Positions 17,032 through 24,004 of a stretch of DNA of 64,000 nt are shown one piece after another. The position numbers and the translations under genes were made by a program. The stretch is taken from the NCBI RefSeq assembly GCF_029887935.1, contig NZ_JARXRO010000014.1, forward strand, positions 115,685 through 179,684. Reading direction: 5' to 3'. Every line of letters starts with the position of its first letter. Position 1 is the stretch's first letter. The notes beneath the pieces are model-generated. The model saw only the letters and a list, made by a program, of their open reading frames with translations. It did no database searches and was not told the origin of the DNA. This DNA comes from Luteimonas kalidii (lineage in GTDB: Bacteria > Pseudomonadota > Gammaproteobacteria > Xanthomonadales > Xanthomonadaceae).

Positions 17032-17179
17032 GAGACTCGACTCGAGCCGCGATGTGAAGGCGCTTCACCCTCAGTGACCACCATCTGCCACCTTCGCTGA
17101 CAGCGCGACATGCCGGTGACGGAGCGCGCCAATTCAAGATTAATCTCCTCCGTCCCCTTCTGTCCTGACCTATGTGGGA

Positions 17180-17524
17180 CTAGAGCTGCCATAGGCCATG
17201 ATCATTGCCCCCTCGGAGGTAAATGGCGAAGCTTCCGTGGCCGGGGATCTCCGTGGGCGGAACGGCAATCTGTCCACCTGCCTCAACTACAGCGGCAACG
17301 GCTGCTTCAATGTCTTCTACTAGCCAATATGGCCGGACTACCGGCTCCTCTGTCTCACGCAATGGCGCGCGTACACCCACAAGTCCGCCACTCGCCAACG
17401 CGGCGGTACGTGCGTTGCCGAGACCGGCGTCAGGACCGCAAAACTCAACGCCGCTCGCGGCGGCATACGCGGCACACACAGCGTCTACGTCATTGGTCAC
17501 TATCTCGAGATACTGGATCCGCAT
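17180..17524 (-). CDS. VOC (glyoxalase-fold) family protein, cassette gene
   Basis: A 114-residue single VOC module: the first beta-alpha-beta-beta-beta unit runs from IQYLEIVTNDVDAVCAAYAAASG, the second from YWLVEDIEAAVAAVVEAGGQIAVPPTEIPGHGSFAIYLRGGNDHGLWQ. Metal ligands of glyoxalase I are not all evident. Members include antibiotic-binding proteins, dioxygenases and lyases, and are frequent in integron cassettes. Its start lies 37 bp after attC A on the minus strand. No attC follows its stop, so the cassette is probably truncated. Confidence 0.85.
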   Translation of the reverse strand: MRIQYLEIVTNDVDAVCAAYAAASGVEFCGPDAGLGNARTAALASGGLVGVRAPLRETEEPVVRPYWLVEDIEAAVAAVVEAGGQIAVPPTEIPGHGSFAIYLRGGNDHGLWQL

Positions 17525-17561
17525 AGTTTGGATTCCGGTTGGCGACTGGCATGGTGCTGCG

Positions 17562-17620
17562 GCCCAACAACTGAATTAAGCCGAAACGCGAAGCGGGTGC
17601 GTCTTGATGAATTGTTAGGC
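17562..17620 (-). repeat. attC site A (59 bp)
   Basis: End boxes are GCCCAAC (17562-17568) and GTTAGGC (17614-17620), both perfect matches to RYYYAAC and GTTRRRY. The arms ACTGAATTAAGCCG and CGTCTTGATGAATT pair imperfectly around a short GCGAAGCG centre. Length is exactly 59 bp. The stop codon of the gene at 17615-17974 (TAA) lies inside the GTTAGGC box. Confidence 0.9.
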
Positions 17621-17974
17621 CTCTCCACGCAAAAGGCCAGCGGCGACAAGCTTGAGCCGAACCATAGCGTCCTCTGGTCCAAAACGACCGGCCCTACCAT
17701 AGTTACCCTTTGCGGCGTCGGTGTCTGAGCAGACATGAGCCAAGACGGACTCGGCCAGCTCTTGGTGTGGAGCGATGCGCGCCGCGAGCTCGTGCAGGAC
17801 CGCTTGACCAGCCGAGTCTGACTCATGGCCGTCCAAAGCGTACGCCCAATAGAAGTTGTCGTACGCCGCGCAGAAGTCCCAGAAGGACAGGCATCCGGCA
17901 GCGCACTGCGCCACCAAGTCATCATGGTGATCTAGGGCAACGATTAGCTCGGATTCCAAATGGTACGTAGCCAT
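17615..17974 (-). CDS. Hypothetical acidic protein, cassette gene
   Basis: A 119-residue soluble, acidic, mostly helical protein. It starts MATYHLESELIVALDHHDDL and has SFWDFCAAYDNFYWAYALDGHES and a helical end GPEDAMVRLKLVAAGLL. It resembles small helical proteins of unknown function found in cassettes and near toxin immunity genes, but I cannot name a family. The ATG at 17974 is 12 bp from attC B, with no clear ribosome site in that gap. The stop TAA lies inside the attC A end box. Confidence 0.72.
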   Translation of the reverse strand: MATYHLESELIVALDHHDDLVAQCAAGCLSFWDFCAAYDNFYWAYALDGHESDSAGQAVLHELAARIAPHQELAESVLAHVCSDTDAAKGNYGRAGRFGPEDAMVRLKLVAAGLLRGEA

Positions 17975-17986
17975 GTGCTCTGAGAG

Positions 17987-18045
17987 GCCTAACGCTTGAG
18001 TCAAGCCATGCCACGAAGTGGCGTCGGCCTGACTAATGGTTAGCC
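17987..18045 (-). repeat. attC site B (59 bp)
   Basis: End boxes are GCCTAAC (17987-17993) and GTTAGCC (18039-18045; one mismatch to GTTRRRY). The centre CATGCCACGAAGTGGCG forms a hairpin with a GAA loop. Length is 59 bp. The stop codon TAA of the gene at 18040-18471 lies inside the GTTAGCC box. Confidence 0.9.
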
Positions 18046-18471
18046 GCCACGCGAATGCTGGCTGAGGTACTTCATGTCTGACATGCTCGAAATGGGGTGC
18101 TCGACAATCATAGTCTGGAAGGGCTCAACGCCGTCCAGGTACAAGAGCTTGACCTCTCTAGCGTAGAGCGCCCCACTACCACACGGGCCGCCAGCATTGT
18201 AAGAACTTTGCGTCCGCAGGATGTCTCCAACCCGAAATGTGCCTTTCCAGCTGACAAGAACCTGCCATTGAATGGCCTGCTCGAAGGGCCCCGTGAAACC
18301 TGGTGTGACCGCATGTGCGGGCTTGTTGAGTATTCCGATCGGGTAGGCAAGTACAACAACCTGGTGCGCGTCGAACTTCTCCGGCGGGGTGAAGTATTCG
18401 CGGCTGCAGCCCCACGCCGGACCGGCAAGCAAGATAAGGGCTATGGAGATCACGGCGCGATAGAGGTTCAT
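18040..18471 (-). CDS. Exported hypothetical protein, cassette gene
   Basis: A 143-residue protein with an N-terminal signal (MNLYRAVISIALILLAGPAW) followed by GCSREYF, so it may be a lipoprotein with Cys at 22 or a secreted protein with a disulfide; a second Cys lies in GGPCGSGALY. The middle (FEQAIQWQVLVSWKGTFRVGDILRT) reads like a beta-rich domain binding a small motif, similar to short proteins with a CSC/GPCGSG pattern. Function unknown. Its ATG is only 3 bp from attC C, so any ribosome site would lie inside attC. It ends in attC B. Confidence 0.75.
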   Translation of the reverse strand: MNLYRAVISIALILLAGPAWGCSREYFTPPEKFDAHQVVVLAYPIGILNKPAHAVTPGFTGPFEQAIQWQVLVSWKGTFRVGDILRTQSSYNAGGPCGSGALYAREVKLLYLDGVEPFQTMIVEHPISSMSDMKYLSQHSRGG

Positions 18472-18474
18472 GGT

Positions 18475-18534
18475 GGCTAACACTTGAGTTAAGCCGCGCC
18501 GCGAAGCGGCGTCGGCTTGAACGAACTGTTATGC
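18475..18534 (-). repeat. attC site C (60 bp)
   Basis: End boxes are GGCTAAC (18475-18481) and GTTATGC (18528-18534), each with one mismatch to the consensus. The inner part is a strong hairpin: AAGCCG pairs with CGGCTT around GCCGC-GAA-GCGGC, with an unpaired T, as in typical attC sites. Confidence 0.88.
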
Positions 18535-18541
18535 CTAGCGA

Positions 18542-19075
18542 TCACCTGGCTTTAAGCTCGTGCTGCTCTTGCACGCTCTTACCAACTGCTGTTGCGGCCC
18601 ATATCTCACCATTTGAACCGGCCGCTCTCTTAGCCAGCCCGCGAGACATGAGAGAGGACAGCGTTGATTCGATTTCGCGCAGGGGGCTCGAGACTTCCCC
18701 AGCCACTGTCTTCGCATAGCGCCAGGTGTAGCCTGGCTTCTGCAAAGACTTCAGAACTCGACTTTCAATGTCGGTGATCGCATCGGCCCTTCGAGCTTGT
18801 TCCCTCTGCTCGGAGCTTGGTTCCGTTTGGTTCTCGATGATCGCCTCGACCATCTTCATCTCGGCCTCAAAGCCTGCGCCCTTGAACCTTGAAAGTTTGT
18901 CAATGTTGGAGAAGGCTAGACCGAGGGCCCCCGCAATGATCGCCAGCCCCATCTCAGTGGGCTTCCCAAGGAAACCAAGCGCGCTACTAACGAGAAGTAG
19001 TACTGCGAAGGAAACCGCTAGGCCTGTGATCTTGATGGGGAACCCTCCTTGGGCACAACTACTAATAGACCCCAT
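18542..19075 (-). CDS. Two-helix membrane protein with winged-helix-like end, cassette gene
   Basis: A protein of up to 177 residues. Two hydrophobic segments (about 14-35 and 42-57) are followed by a charged helix (RFKGAGFEAEMKMVEAIIENQ) and a C-terminal domain of about 90 residues that reads like a winged helix (ITDIESRVLKSLQKPGYTWRYAKTVAGEV, then LREIESTLSSLMSRGLAKR). Function unknown. It stops 8 bp before attC C. The ATG at 19075 lacks a ribosome site, whereas a perfect AAGGAGG lies 7 bases before an ATC codon 13 residues further in, so the true start is uncertain. Confidence 0.68.
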   Translation of the reverse strand: MGSISSCAQGGFPIKITGLAVSFAVLLLVSSALGFLGKPTEMGLAIIAGALGLAFSNIDKLSRFKGAGFEAEMKMVEAIIENQTEPSSEQREQARRADAITDIESRVLKSLQKPGYTWRYAKTVAGEVSSPLREIESTLSSLMSRGLAKRAAGSNGEIWAATAVGKSVQEQHELKAR

Positions 19076-19357
19076 AGTGGGGCGTAGCGCCGACTTTGCT
19101 TGCGGTGGAGCGCTTCGTCAATCACGCGCGCCTTTGCAATCAGCAGCTCGCCTTGAATCGGTGCCACGCGGGGCCGCGAAATGGGGCCTCGTGCCGTCCG
19201 GATATCCGTATACGCCGGCACCCGCGCCGGCGTATTGCCCGGCAACCAACGGACTAGCTGACGGTCGCAAGTGCTCGACGGCGCTGCCGTCGCCGGTAGC
19301 GAAGTGGACGGTTCGCCGGCATATCCGCGGCCGTGCGGTTCAGTCGGCATCGGCATA
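19076..19357. other. Non-coding stretch between cassette cluster and tRNA-Leu
   Basis: No gene is recognised here. A perfect 9-bp inverted repeat with 6-base loop (TACGCCGGC/GCCGGCGTA) lies at 19211-19234. On the minus strand GTTGTGC at about 19055 resembles a GTTRRRY box and could be the end of an attI or attC. A short frame reading GELLIAKARVIDEALHRKQS (about 19090-19165) may be a gene remnant. No integrase is seen. Confidence 0.5.
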
Positions 19358-19385
19358 AGAAAAAGCCCCGCCGGAACGACGAGGC
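19358..19385 (-). terminator. Terminator of tRNA-Leu(CAA)
   Basis: On the minus strand an 8-bp stem with two wobble pairs (19378-19385 with 19365-19372, 5-base loop) is followed by TTTTTCTT. It lies 12 bp downstream of the tRNA-Leu. Confidence 0.75.
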
Positions 19386-19397
19386 CTTCAGGATCAC

Positions 19398-19484
19398 TGG
19401 TGCCGGAGGTGGGACTCGAACCCACACGCTTTTAAGGGCGGCGGATTTTGAGTCCGCTGCGTCTACCGATTCCGCCACTCCGGC
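19398..19484 (-). tRNA. tRNA-Leu (anticodon CAA)
   Basis: An 87-base tRNA including the encoded CCA. The acceptor GCCGGAG pairs with CTCCGGC, the anticodon loop CTCAAAA gives CAA between GCGGA and TCCGC stems, a long variable arm (CCGCCCTTAAAAGCGTG region) marks a class II tRNA, and GGTTCGAGTCC is the T arm. It sits at the presumed proximal end of the cassette cluster. Confidence 0.97.
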
Positions 19485-19527
19485 GCGGGCGCGCAGTATA
19501 GCGGACGGCCCGGCCCGGCCCGGGTGT

Positions 19528-19986
19528 CTACAGGCCCAGTCCTCCGTGGCGGGCCATGCCGGCGGCGAGCACGAAGATCAGCGCGATCAGGGCGAACTCG
19601 ACCTTGATCACCGTGCGCACGCGCGACACCTCGGCGGCGTTCGGGCGCCAATCCGGTTGGGTGCCGGCAGCCTTGCGCCAGCGCAGGAGGGCCAGCGTCG
19701 GGTAGATCGACAGCAGCGCAGCCAGCACGAAGGCACCGAACTTGCCGTGGAACCAGGGGTTGTGCAGGTAGAAGTCGCTGCCCTTGACGCCCATGCCGAT
19801 GCGCATCAGCCCGACGAGCAGCAGCAGGCCGGCGGTGGCGCCGTAGCCACGGTCGATGCCGACCAGGCGGCGGATGGCGCCGGTGTCGAGGGGGCGCGAG
19901 AGCAGGGCGGACTGCACGGCCAGCATCGCGATCAGGCCGAACAGCAGCAGGTGGTGGGCGGAGGCGAGGATGAAATCGCGCAGCAT
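19528..19986 (-). CDS. DUF2214 family membrane protein
   Basis: A 152-residue membrane protein with four segments. The family signature is seen in LASAHHLLLFGLIAML, RLVGIDRGYGATAGLLLLVGLMRIGMGVKGSDFYLHNPWFHGKFGAF. Conserved His and Asp residues within the helices suggest possible haem or metal binding, but no function is known. Single gene; its transcript runs toward the tRNA-Leu. Confidence 0.9.
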   Translation of the reverse strand: MLRDFILASAHHLLLFGLIAMLAVQSALLSRPLDTGAIRRLVGIDRGYGATAGLLLLVGLMRIGMGVKGSDFYLHNPWFHGKFGAFVLAALLSIYPTLALLRWRKAAGTQPDWRPNAAEVSRVRTVIKVEFALIALIFVLAAGMARHGGLGL

Positions 19987-20096
19987 GGGGCGGTCCGTCC
20001 GGAAGGGGCGTGGCTATCGTCGCATGCGCCGTTGCGATGGCCCCGTGCCATCGGCCACGGGCACACGCCGCACGCGCGCGCTCCGCATCGGCGCGC

Positions 20097-20690
20097 TCAG
20101 GCGCTGGCGTCCACCGGCAGGCGGGCGTCGATGCGTTGGTACCAGTCGTCGCCCAGGGGTTCGAACTTGCAGCAGTGTTCGATCGGCGCCTGGTAGATGT
20201 GCACCGACACCGCCACCGCGGTGTCGCTGGCGTTGACGATGCTGTGGTACTCGTGCGGCGGGATCAGGCTGCCGGCGCTACCGGGGCCGGCCTGCATGCC
20301 GCCGGCGGCGCGGAAGCGGGCGCGGTCGCCGTCGGATTGCAGCAGTTCGAACTGGGTGATCTCCAGTGCGCCGTGCCACACGCCTTCCACGCACCACAGG
20401 CCGCAATGGTCGTGCACCGGCGTGCCCTGGCCCGGGCCCCAGGTCATGGCGACCACGCTGTAGCCGTGCGCGGGGCTGCGGTAGAGCTCGCGGCGGGCGT
20501 AGTGGTCGGCGATGGGCGCGTGCACGCAGTCGGGCAGGCGGATGGCGGGGTCGCGGATCAGGGCGCACAGGGTGCTGCGCAGCTGCGCGGTCACCGCGTG
20601 CTCGTCGCCGGCGGCCACGGCCGCGTCGATGGCGTCCAGGAAACGCTGCTGGCCCTCGAAGGGCAGGCCGGGCGGGGCGGCTGGGGTCAT
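20097..20690 (-). CDS. Cysteine dioxygenase family protein
   Basis: A 197-residue cupin-fold thiol dioxygenase. The iron ligands are in VHDHCGLWCVEGVWHG (His-x-His) and YHSIVNAS (third His). Cys in DHCGLWC is near the position used for the Cys-Tyr crosslink in mammalian enzymes. It adds O2 to L-cysteine to give cysteine sulfinate, or acts on 3-mercaptopropionate. It is 337 bp downstream of the MetX/serine O-succinyltransferase gene on the same strand, linking it to sulfur amino acid metabolism. Confidence 0.88.
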   Translation of the reverse strand: MTPAAPPGLPFEGQQRFLDAIDAAVAAGDEHAVTAQLRSTLCALIRDPAIRLPDCVHAPIADHYARRELYRSPAHGYSVVAMTWGPGQGTPVHDHCGLWCVEGVWHGALEITQFELLQSDGDRARFRAAGGMQAGPGSAGSLIPPHEYHSIVNASDTAVAVSVHIYQAPIEHCCKFEPLGDDWYQRIDARLPVDASA

Positions 20691-21027
20691 GCGGGGATTC
20701 TAGACCGTCACGGATGAAACTGTTGGACGGGGGGGGGGTGGGGCGGGCTTCGGCCGACTGACGTGGGTGGGGATGGTGCGGGCGGCAGGGCTGTCGAAGC
20801 GTTAAAGCGGCCCGCGGGGAAGCCGGATGAGCGCCTGCGGGCCGTCGCCGATGCCCCGGATGCGCTTCGCTTATCCGGGCTACGGGGCACGGGATGCGTG
20901 CCGAGGGAGCATGGGCATGGGCCCCGCGTGTGCGGGCCGCGGGAGTCGCGCCAGGGGCAGCCGACGACCTCTGCGGGCGGGATAGCGGCCGGTCGCCGGG
21001 TGGGCCTGCCGTTCCGCGATTCGCGCG
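20691..21027. other. G-rich intergenic region with one REP
   Basis: A run of ten G at 20729-20738 followed by TGGGGCGGG, then further short G runs, lies just upstream of the cysteine dioxygenase start. A REP palindrome follows at 20854-20885. No gene is recognised. The G runs could form a quadruplex on the plus strand and so appear as C runs in the template for the dioxygenase mRNA leader. Confidence 0.6.
20854..20885. repeat. REP element
   Basis: CCCCGGATGCGC followed by TTCGCTTATCCGGGCTACGG forms a palindrome with the GCGCTTCGC loop, identical in core to the copies at 22388 and, inverted, at 22207. Confidence 0.85.
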
Positions 21028-22140
21028 TCAGAGCCCGTCGAGGAAGCTGCGCACCGCCGGCCCGAACCGGTCCATGTCCACCAGGAAGGCGTCGTGGCCT
21101 TGCGGCGAGTCCAGGCCCACGAAGCGGGCCTCGGCGCCGCCGCGGGACAAGCCTTCGGCGATTTCCTCCTGCTGCTCCACCGGGAACAGGATGTCGGTGC
21201 GGGCGCCGATCGCGAGCGCGCGCTCCACCCGCACCCGGGCCAGCGCGGCCAGGACGTCGCCGCCGGCGTATTCGGCCAGGTCGAACCAGTCCATCGAGCG
21301 GCTGAGGTAGAGGTAGCTGTTGGGGTCGTAGCGGCGCACGAAGCGGCGGGCGTGGCCCTCGAGATAGCTCTCCACCTGGAACTCGAGGCCGAAGGGTTCC
21401 TCGTCGGGGCGGTCGGATTCCAGCCGCACGCGGCCGAATCGGCCGTCCCATTCCAGCGCCGAGCGGTAGGTGATCACGCCCAGCTTGCGCGCGATGCGCA
21501 TGCCCGATTCGGGATAGGTGGCCTCGTCGTAGCGGCCCTCGTTCCAGTTCGGGTCCAGCCGGATCGCCTCGCGCTGCAGCGAGCGCACCGCGATCGAGAA
21601 CGGCAGGGCGCGGGCGCTGCCGCTGATGTTGATGTGGGTGCGGCTGATGCCCGGGTGGCGGTGCAGCAGCGCGAGCGCGGTCATGCCGCCCATCGAGTTG
21701 CCGACCACGCAGGCCAGGCGTTCGATGCCGAGGCTGCGCACCACGTGCGCGGCGCCGTCGGCGATGTCCTCGATCGAGACGTCGGGGAAGGCCAGGCGGT
21801 ACAGATCGCCGGTGGCCGGATCGACCGATGCCGGCCCGGTCGAGCCCTTGCAGCTGCCGATCGGGTTCACGCACACCACGAACCAGCGCTCGGTATCGAT
21901 CGGCTTGCCGGGGCCGACCATCGCTTCCCACCAGCCGGGTGTGGGGTCGTCGTCGCGGCTGGCCACGTGCGCGTCGGGCGACAGGCCGGTGAGGATCAGC
22001 AGGGCGTTGCCGGCGGCGGCGTCGAGCGTGCCCCAGGTCTCAAAGGCCACGCGCGCGTTGTGCAGCGTGCCGCCGCGCTTCATCGGGAACGGGGAGGGCA
22101 GGTCGACCCAGCGCGCGCCGGGCGGGATGAACTCGGTCAT
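21028..22140 (-). CDS. MetX-like acyltransferase, probably serine/homoserine O-succinyltransferase
   Basis: A 370-residue alpha/beta hydrolase acyltransferase. The nucleophile elbow is VVGNSMGGMTAL (Ser near 150), the Asp is in RTDILFPV and the His in SPQGHDAFLVD near 350. NPIGSCKGSTGPAS forms the oxyanion strand. Classical MetX acetylates homoserine and has GGSMGGMQ; the xanthomonad enzymes with GNSMGGM that I recall were shown to be serine O-succinyltransferases (cysteine synthesis). The close match in the segments FGLEFQVESYLEGHARRFVRRYDPN and SRSMDWFDLAEY favours that group. Downstream on the same strand lies cysteine dioxygenase, which fits a cysteine link. Which amino acid it uses cannot be fixed from sequence alone. 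Confidence 0.9.
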   Translation of the reverse strand: MTEFIPPGARWVDLPSPFPMKRGGTLHNARVAFETWGTLDAAAGNALLILTGLSPDAHVASRDDDPTPGWWEAMVGPGKPIDTERWFVVCVNPIGSCKGSTGPASVDPATGDLYRLAFPDVSIEDIADGAAHVVRSLGIERLACVVGNSMGGMTALALLHRHPGISRTHINISGSARALPFSIAVRSLQREAIRLDPNWNEGRYDEATYPESGMRIARKLGVITYRSALEWDGRFGRVRLESDRPDEEPFGLEFQVESYLEGHARRFVRRYDPNSYLYLSRSMDWFDLAEYAGGDVLAALARVRVERALAIGARTDILFPVEQQEEIAEGLSRGGAEARFVGLDSPQGHDAFLVDMDRFGPAVRSFLDGL

Positions 22141-22206
22141 GCGGGGATTGTAAGGGGGTGCGGATGCGGGCGACGGGGCGGTCGGTTGGAGCGGTCACCC
22201 ATCACC

Positions 22207-22236
22207 GTAGCCCGGATAAGCGAAGCGCATCCGGGG
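22207..22236. repeat. REP element, inverse orientation
   Basis: GTAGCCCGGATAAGCGAAGC followed by GCATCCGGGG, the exact reverse complement of the REP at 20854 and 22388. With the copy at 22388 it brackets the 22141-22421 gap between the MetX-like gene and ccmI. Confidence 0.85.
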
Positions 22237-22387
22237 AAAACCACCGGAATCTCCACGCCCCCGCACGCGTTGACGAACCCGCCGTCGCCGACAGGTGGCG
22301 GGGTGAGGTGGCGGACGTGGACATCGCGAGCGCGGGATGCGGGGTGCGTCTCCCCGCGGCGCTTCGGTGCAGGTGTGCGGCGGCGCG

Positions 22388-22419
22388 CCCCGGATGCGCT
22401 TCGCTTATCCGGGCTACGG
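22388..22419. repeat. REP element
   Basis: CCCCGGATGCGC followed by TTCGCTTATCCGGGCTACGG, ending 2 bp before the stop of ccmI. Its position at the end of a nine-gene transcript suggests a 3' stabilising or stopping structure. It forms an inverted pair with the copy at 22207. Confidence 0.85.
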
Positions 22420-22421
22420 GG

Positions 22422-23498
22422 CTACGGGGCGATGTCGAGGGCGACGGGGGTGATGGCGGGGAGGCGCACGCGGACGGGGGCTGATTCGAGGTCGCCGACG
22501 CTGCGGTTGGCGCTGCCGGTGGCGGAGATGCGGGCGAGCACTTCCACTTCCTCCAGCGAGGAGAGCTTTGCGGTGGGCATCGGGCTGTCGCTATCGTCGA
22601 GCACGATGTCCAGCGGCAGGTCGCGCACGGCGTGGCGTTCGACGGCGACCGGCATCGGCGGGCCACCGGCGGCGCGGGCGATGACGAACACGACCGCATC
22701 GGGCGACAGGCGGGCGCGTTCGGCCAGGCCGTCCGCGAGGGTCACGCGGACGCGCAGGCTGCCGGGCGCCACGCGTGCATCCGCAACCGGCGCCTCGGCG
22801 GTGGCCGCTTCCACCGGCGAGGCGTTCGCATCCGCCGGCAAAGGCGGCATGCCCGCTGCCTCGCGCGCCTGGTCGATCTGGGTGCGCAGCGCAGTCGCGG
22901 TGCTGGCGTCGACCTTCGGCAGCAGCGCCTCCCAGGTGGCGACGGCCGCCGCGTCCTCGCCGCGCTGGCGCTGGACCACGCCGACGAACCACGCGGCGCG
23001 CTGGTTGTCGGGTTCGATCGCGAGCGCCTGGCGCAGCATCGCCAGCGCCTCGTCGTCGAAGCGGTTGCCGGGCGCGGCCTGGGCGCGGGCCTGCGCGGCT
23101 TCGAGCAGCAGTTCGGGGTCGTCGGGAATGTGTTCGAGCGCGCTCATGTAGGCATCGCGCGCCGCCTCGCGGTTGCCGAGCGAGGCCTGGGCGCGGGCCA
23201 GCAGGCGCCAGCCCTCGGGCTGCGCCGGATCGCGCGCGAGTGCAGCCTGCAGTTCGGCGATCGCCTCTTCCATCGACGGCGCCTCGCCCGACGCCGCTGT
23301 GGCGGGCGCGGCCGAGCCGTCCAGCGCGGCCGGCGTGCCGACGATGCGGTAGAGCGCGAACGCCAGCACCGGCACCACCACCACGATCGCGGCGAACACG
23401 CGCGGCGAGGCCTTGCGCAGCGGCAGCGCGATCGCGGCGGCCACCGCCAGTGCGGCCAGTACCAGCACCGCGTACACCACCAGCGCGCCGGTCACCAT
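22422..23498 (-). CDS. ccmI: Cytochrome c maturation protein CcmI
   Basis: A 358-residue TPR protein that presents apocytochrome c to the haem ligation complex. Two N-terminal membrane helices (about 5-26 and 33-52) are followed by tetratricopeptide repeats (EEAIAELQAALARDPAQPEGWRLLARAQ, then YMSALEHIPDDPELLLEAAQA and ALAIEPDNQRAAWFVG) and a beta-rich C-terminal domain (about 260-358). The ATG overlaps the ccmH stop (ATGGTGA). It is the last gene of the ccm locus, with a REP right after the stop. Confidence 0.92.
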   Translation of the reverse strand: MVTGALVVYAVLVLAALAVAAAIALPLRKASPRVFAAIVVVVPVLAFALYRIVGTPAALDGSAAPATAASGEAPSMEEAIAELQAALARDPAQPEGWRLLARAQASLGNREAARDAYMSALEHIPDDPELLLEAAQARAQAAPGNRFDDEALAMLRQALAIEPDNQRAAWFVGVVQRQRGEDAAAVATWEALLPKVDASTATALRTQIDQAREAAGMPPLPADANASPVEAATAEAPVADARVAPGSLRVRVTLADGLAERARLSPDAVVFVIARAAGGPPMPVAVERHAVRDLPLDIVLDDSDSPMPTAKLSSLEEVEVLARISATGSANRSVGDLESAPVRVRLPAITPVALDIAP

Positions 23499-24004
23499 TC
23501 CTGGTCCTCCTCCACCGGCAGCGGCTGGCGGCTGCGTGCGCGCACGATGCGCGCCACCACCACGCCGCCGACCAGTAGCAGCAGGCCCGGCGCCAGCCAC
23601 AGCGCCCAGGTGTGGCCGCCGAAGCGCGGGCGGTAGAGCACGAACTCGCCGTAGCGTTCGACCAGGAAGGCGCGGATCTCCGCATCGCTGCGGCCCGAGC
23701 GCATCAGGTCGAACACCTCGCGCCGCAGGTCGTGCGCGATCTGCGCATTGGAATCGGCCAGCGACTGGTTCTGGCACATCACGCAGCGCAGTTCGGCCAC
23801 CAGATCGTGGAAGCGGCGCGCCTCGGCGTCGTCGCGGAATTCGAGCGGGGTGGCGTCGCGCACGACCTGGGCGTGCGCGGGATTGGCGGGCGCGAGCAGC
23901 AACAGGGCCACCAGTACGGCCAGCAGCCAGCCAGTCCACGCGGCGCGCGTCGCACTCACTGCGTCCAGCAACGATCCCGCCCCCGGAGCGCGACGTGCAC
24001 TCAC
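23492..24004 (-). CDS. ccmH: Cytochrome c maturation protein CcmH
   Basis: A 170-residue thiol oxidoreductase subunit. After a signal peptide (about 18-45) comes the CcmH domain with the redox motif LRCVMCQNQSLADSNAQIAHDLR, then one membrane helix (WALWLAPGLLLLVGGVVVARIV). It reduces the haem-binding CxxCH cysteines of apocytochrome c together with CcmG. The start is a GTG at 24004 that overlaps the ccmG stop (GTGA). Confidence 0.95.
   Translation of the reverse strand: MSARRAPGAGSLLDAVSATRAAWTGWLLAVLVALLLLAPANPAHAQVVRDATPLEFRDDAEARRFHDLVAELRCVMCQNQSLADSNAQIAHDLRREVFDLMRSGRSDAEIRAFLVERYGEFVLYRPRFGGHTWALWLAPGLLLLVGGVVVARIVRARSRQPLPVEEDQEW

Larger units (their letters stand above)
17180..19075 (-). 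mobile_element. Integron cassette cluster without integrase (CALIN)
   Basis: Three attC sites (17562-17620, 17987-18045, 18475-18534) separate four short genes, all on the minus strand. Each attC has RYYYAAC and GTTRRRY-type end boxes and an inner GC hairpin with a GAA loop. Genes start 3-40 bp after one attC and stop at or inside the next, the standard cassette layout. Read on the minus strand the order is gene 18542, attC C, gene 18040, attC B, gene 17615, attC A, gene 17180. No integrase gene is present in the window; the attI-proximal side would be towards the tRNA-Leu at 19.4 kb. No attC is recognised beyond 17180. Confidence 0.88.

Noticed and set aside
17130..17175. TTAATCTCCTCCGTCCCC segment resembling repeats near REP-associated transposases
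   Set aside because: Only a single copy is seen in the window and no transposase is present; similarity is from memory and too short to support a call.
19018..19425. Minus-strand open frame through the tRNA-Leu and into the cassette gene
   Set aside because: It begins inside the tRNA and overlaps the start of the cassette gene; no domain is recognised. A small part may be a gene remnant.
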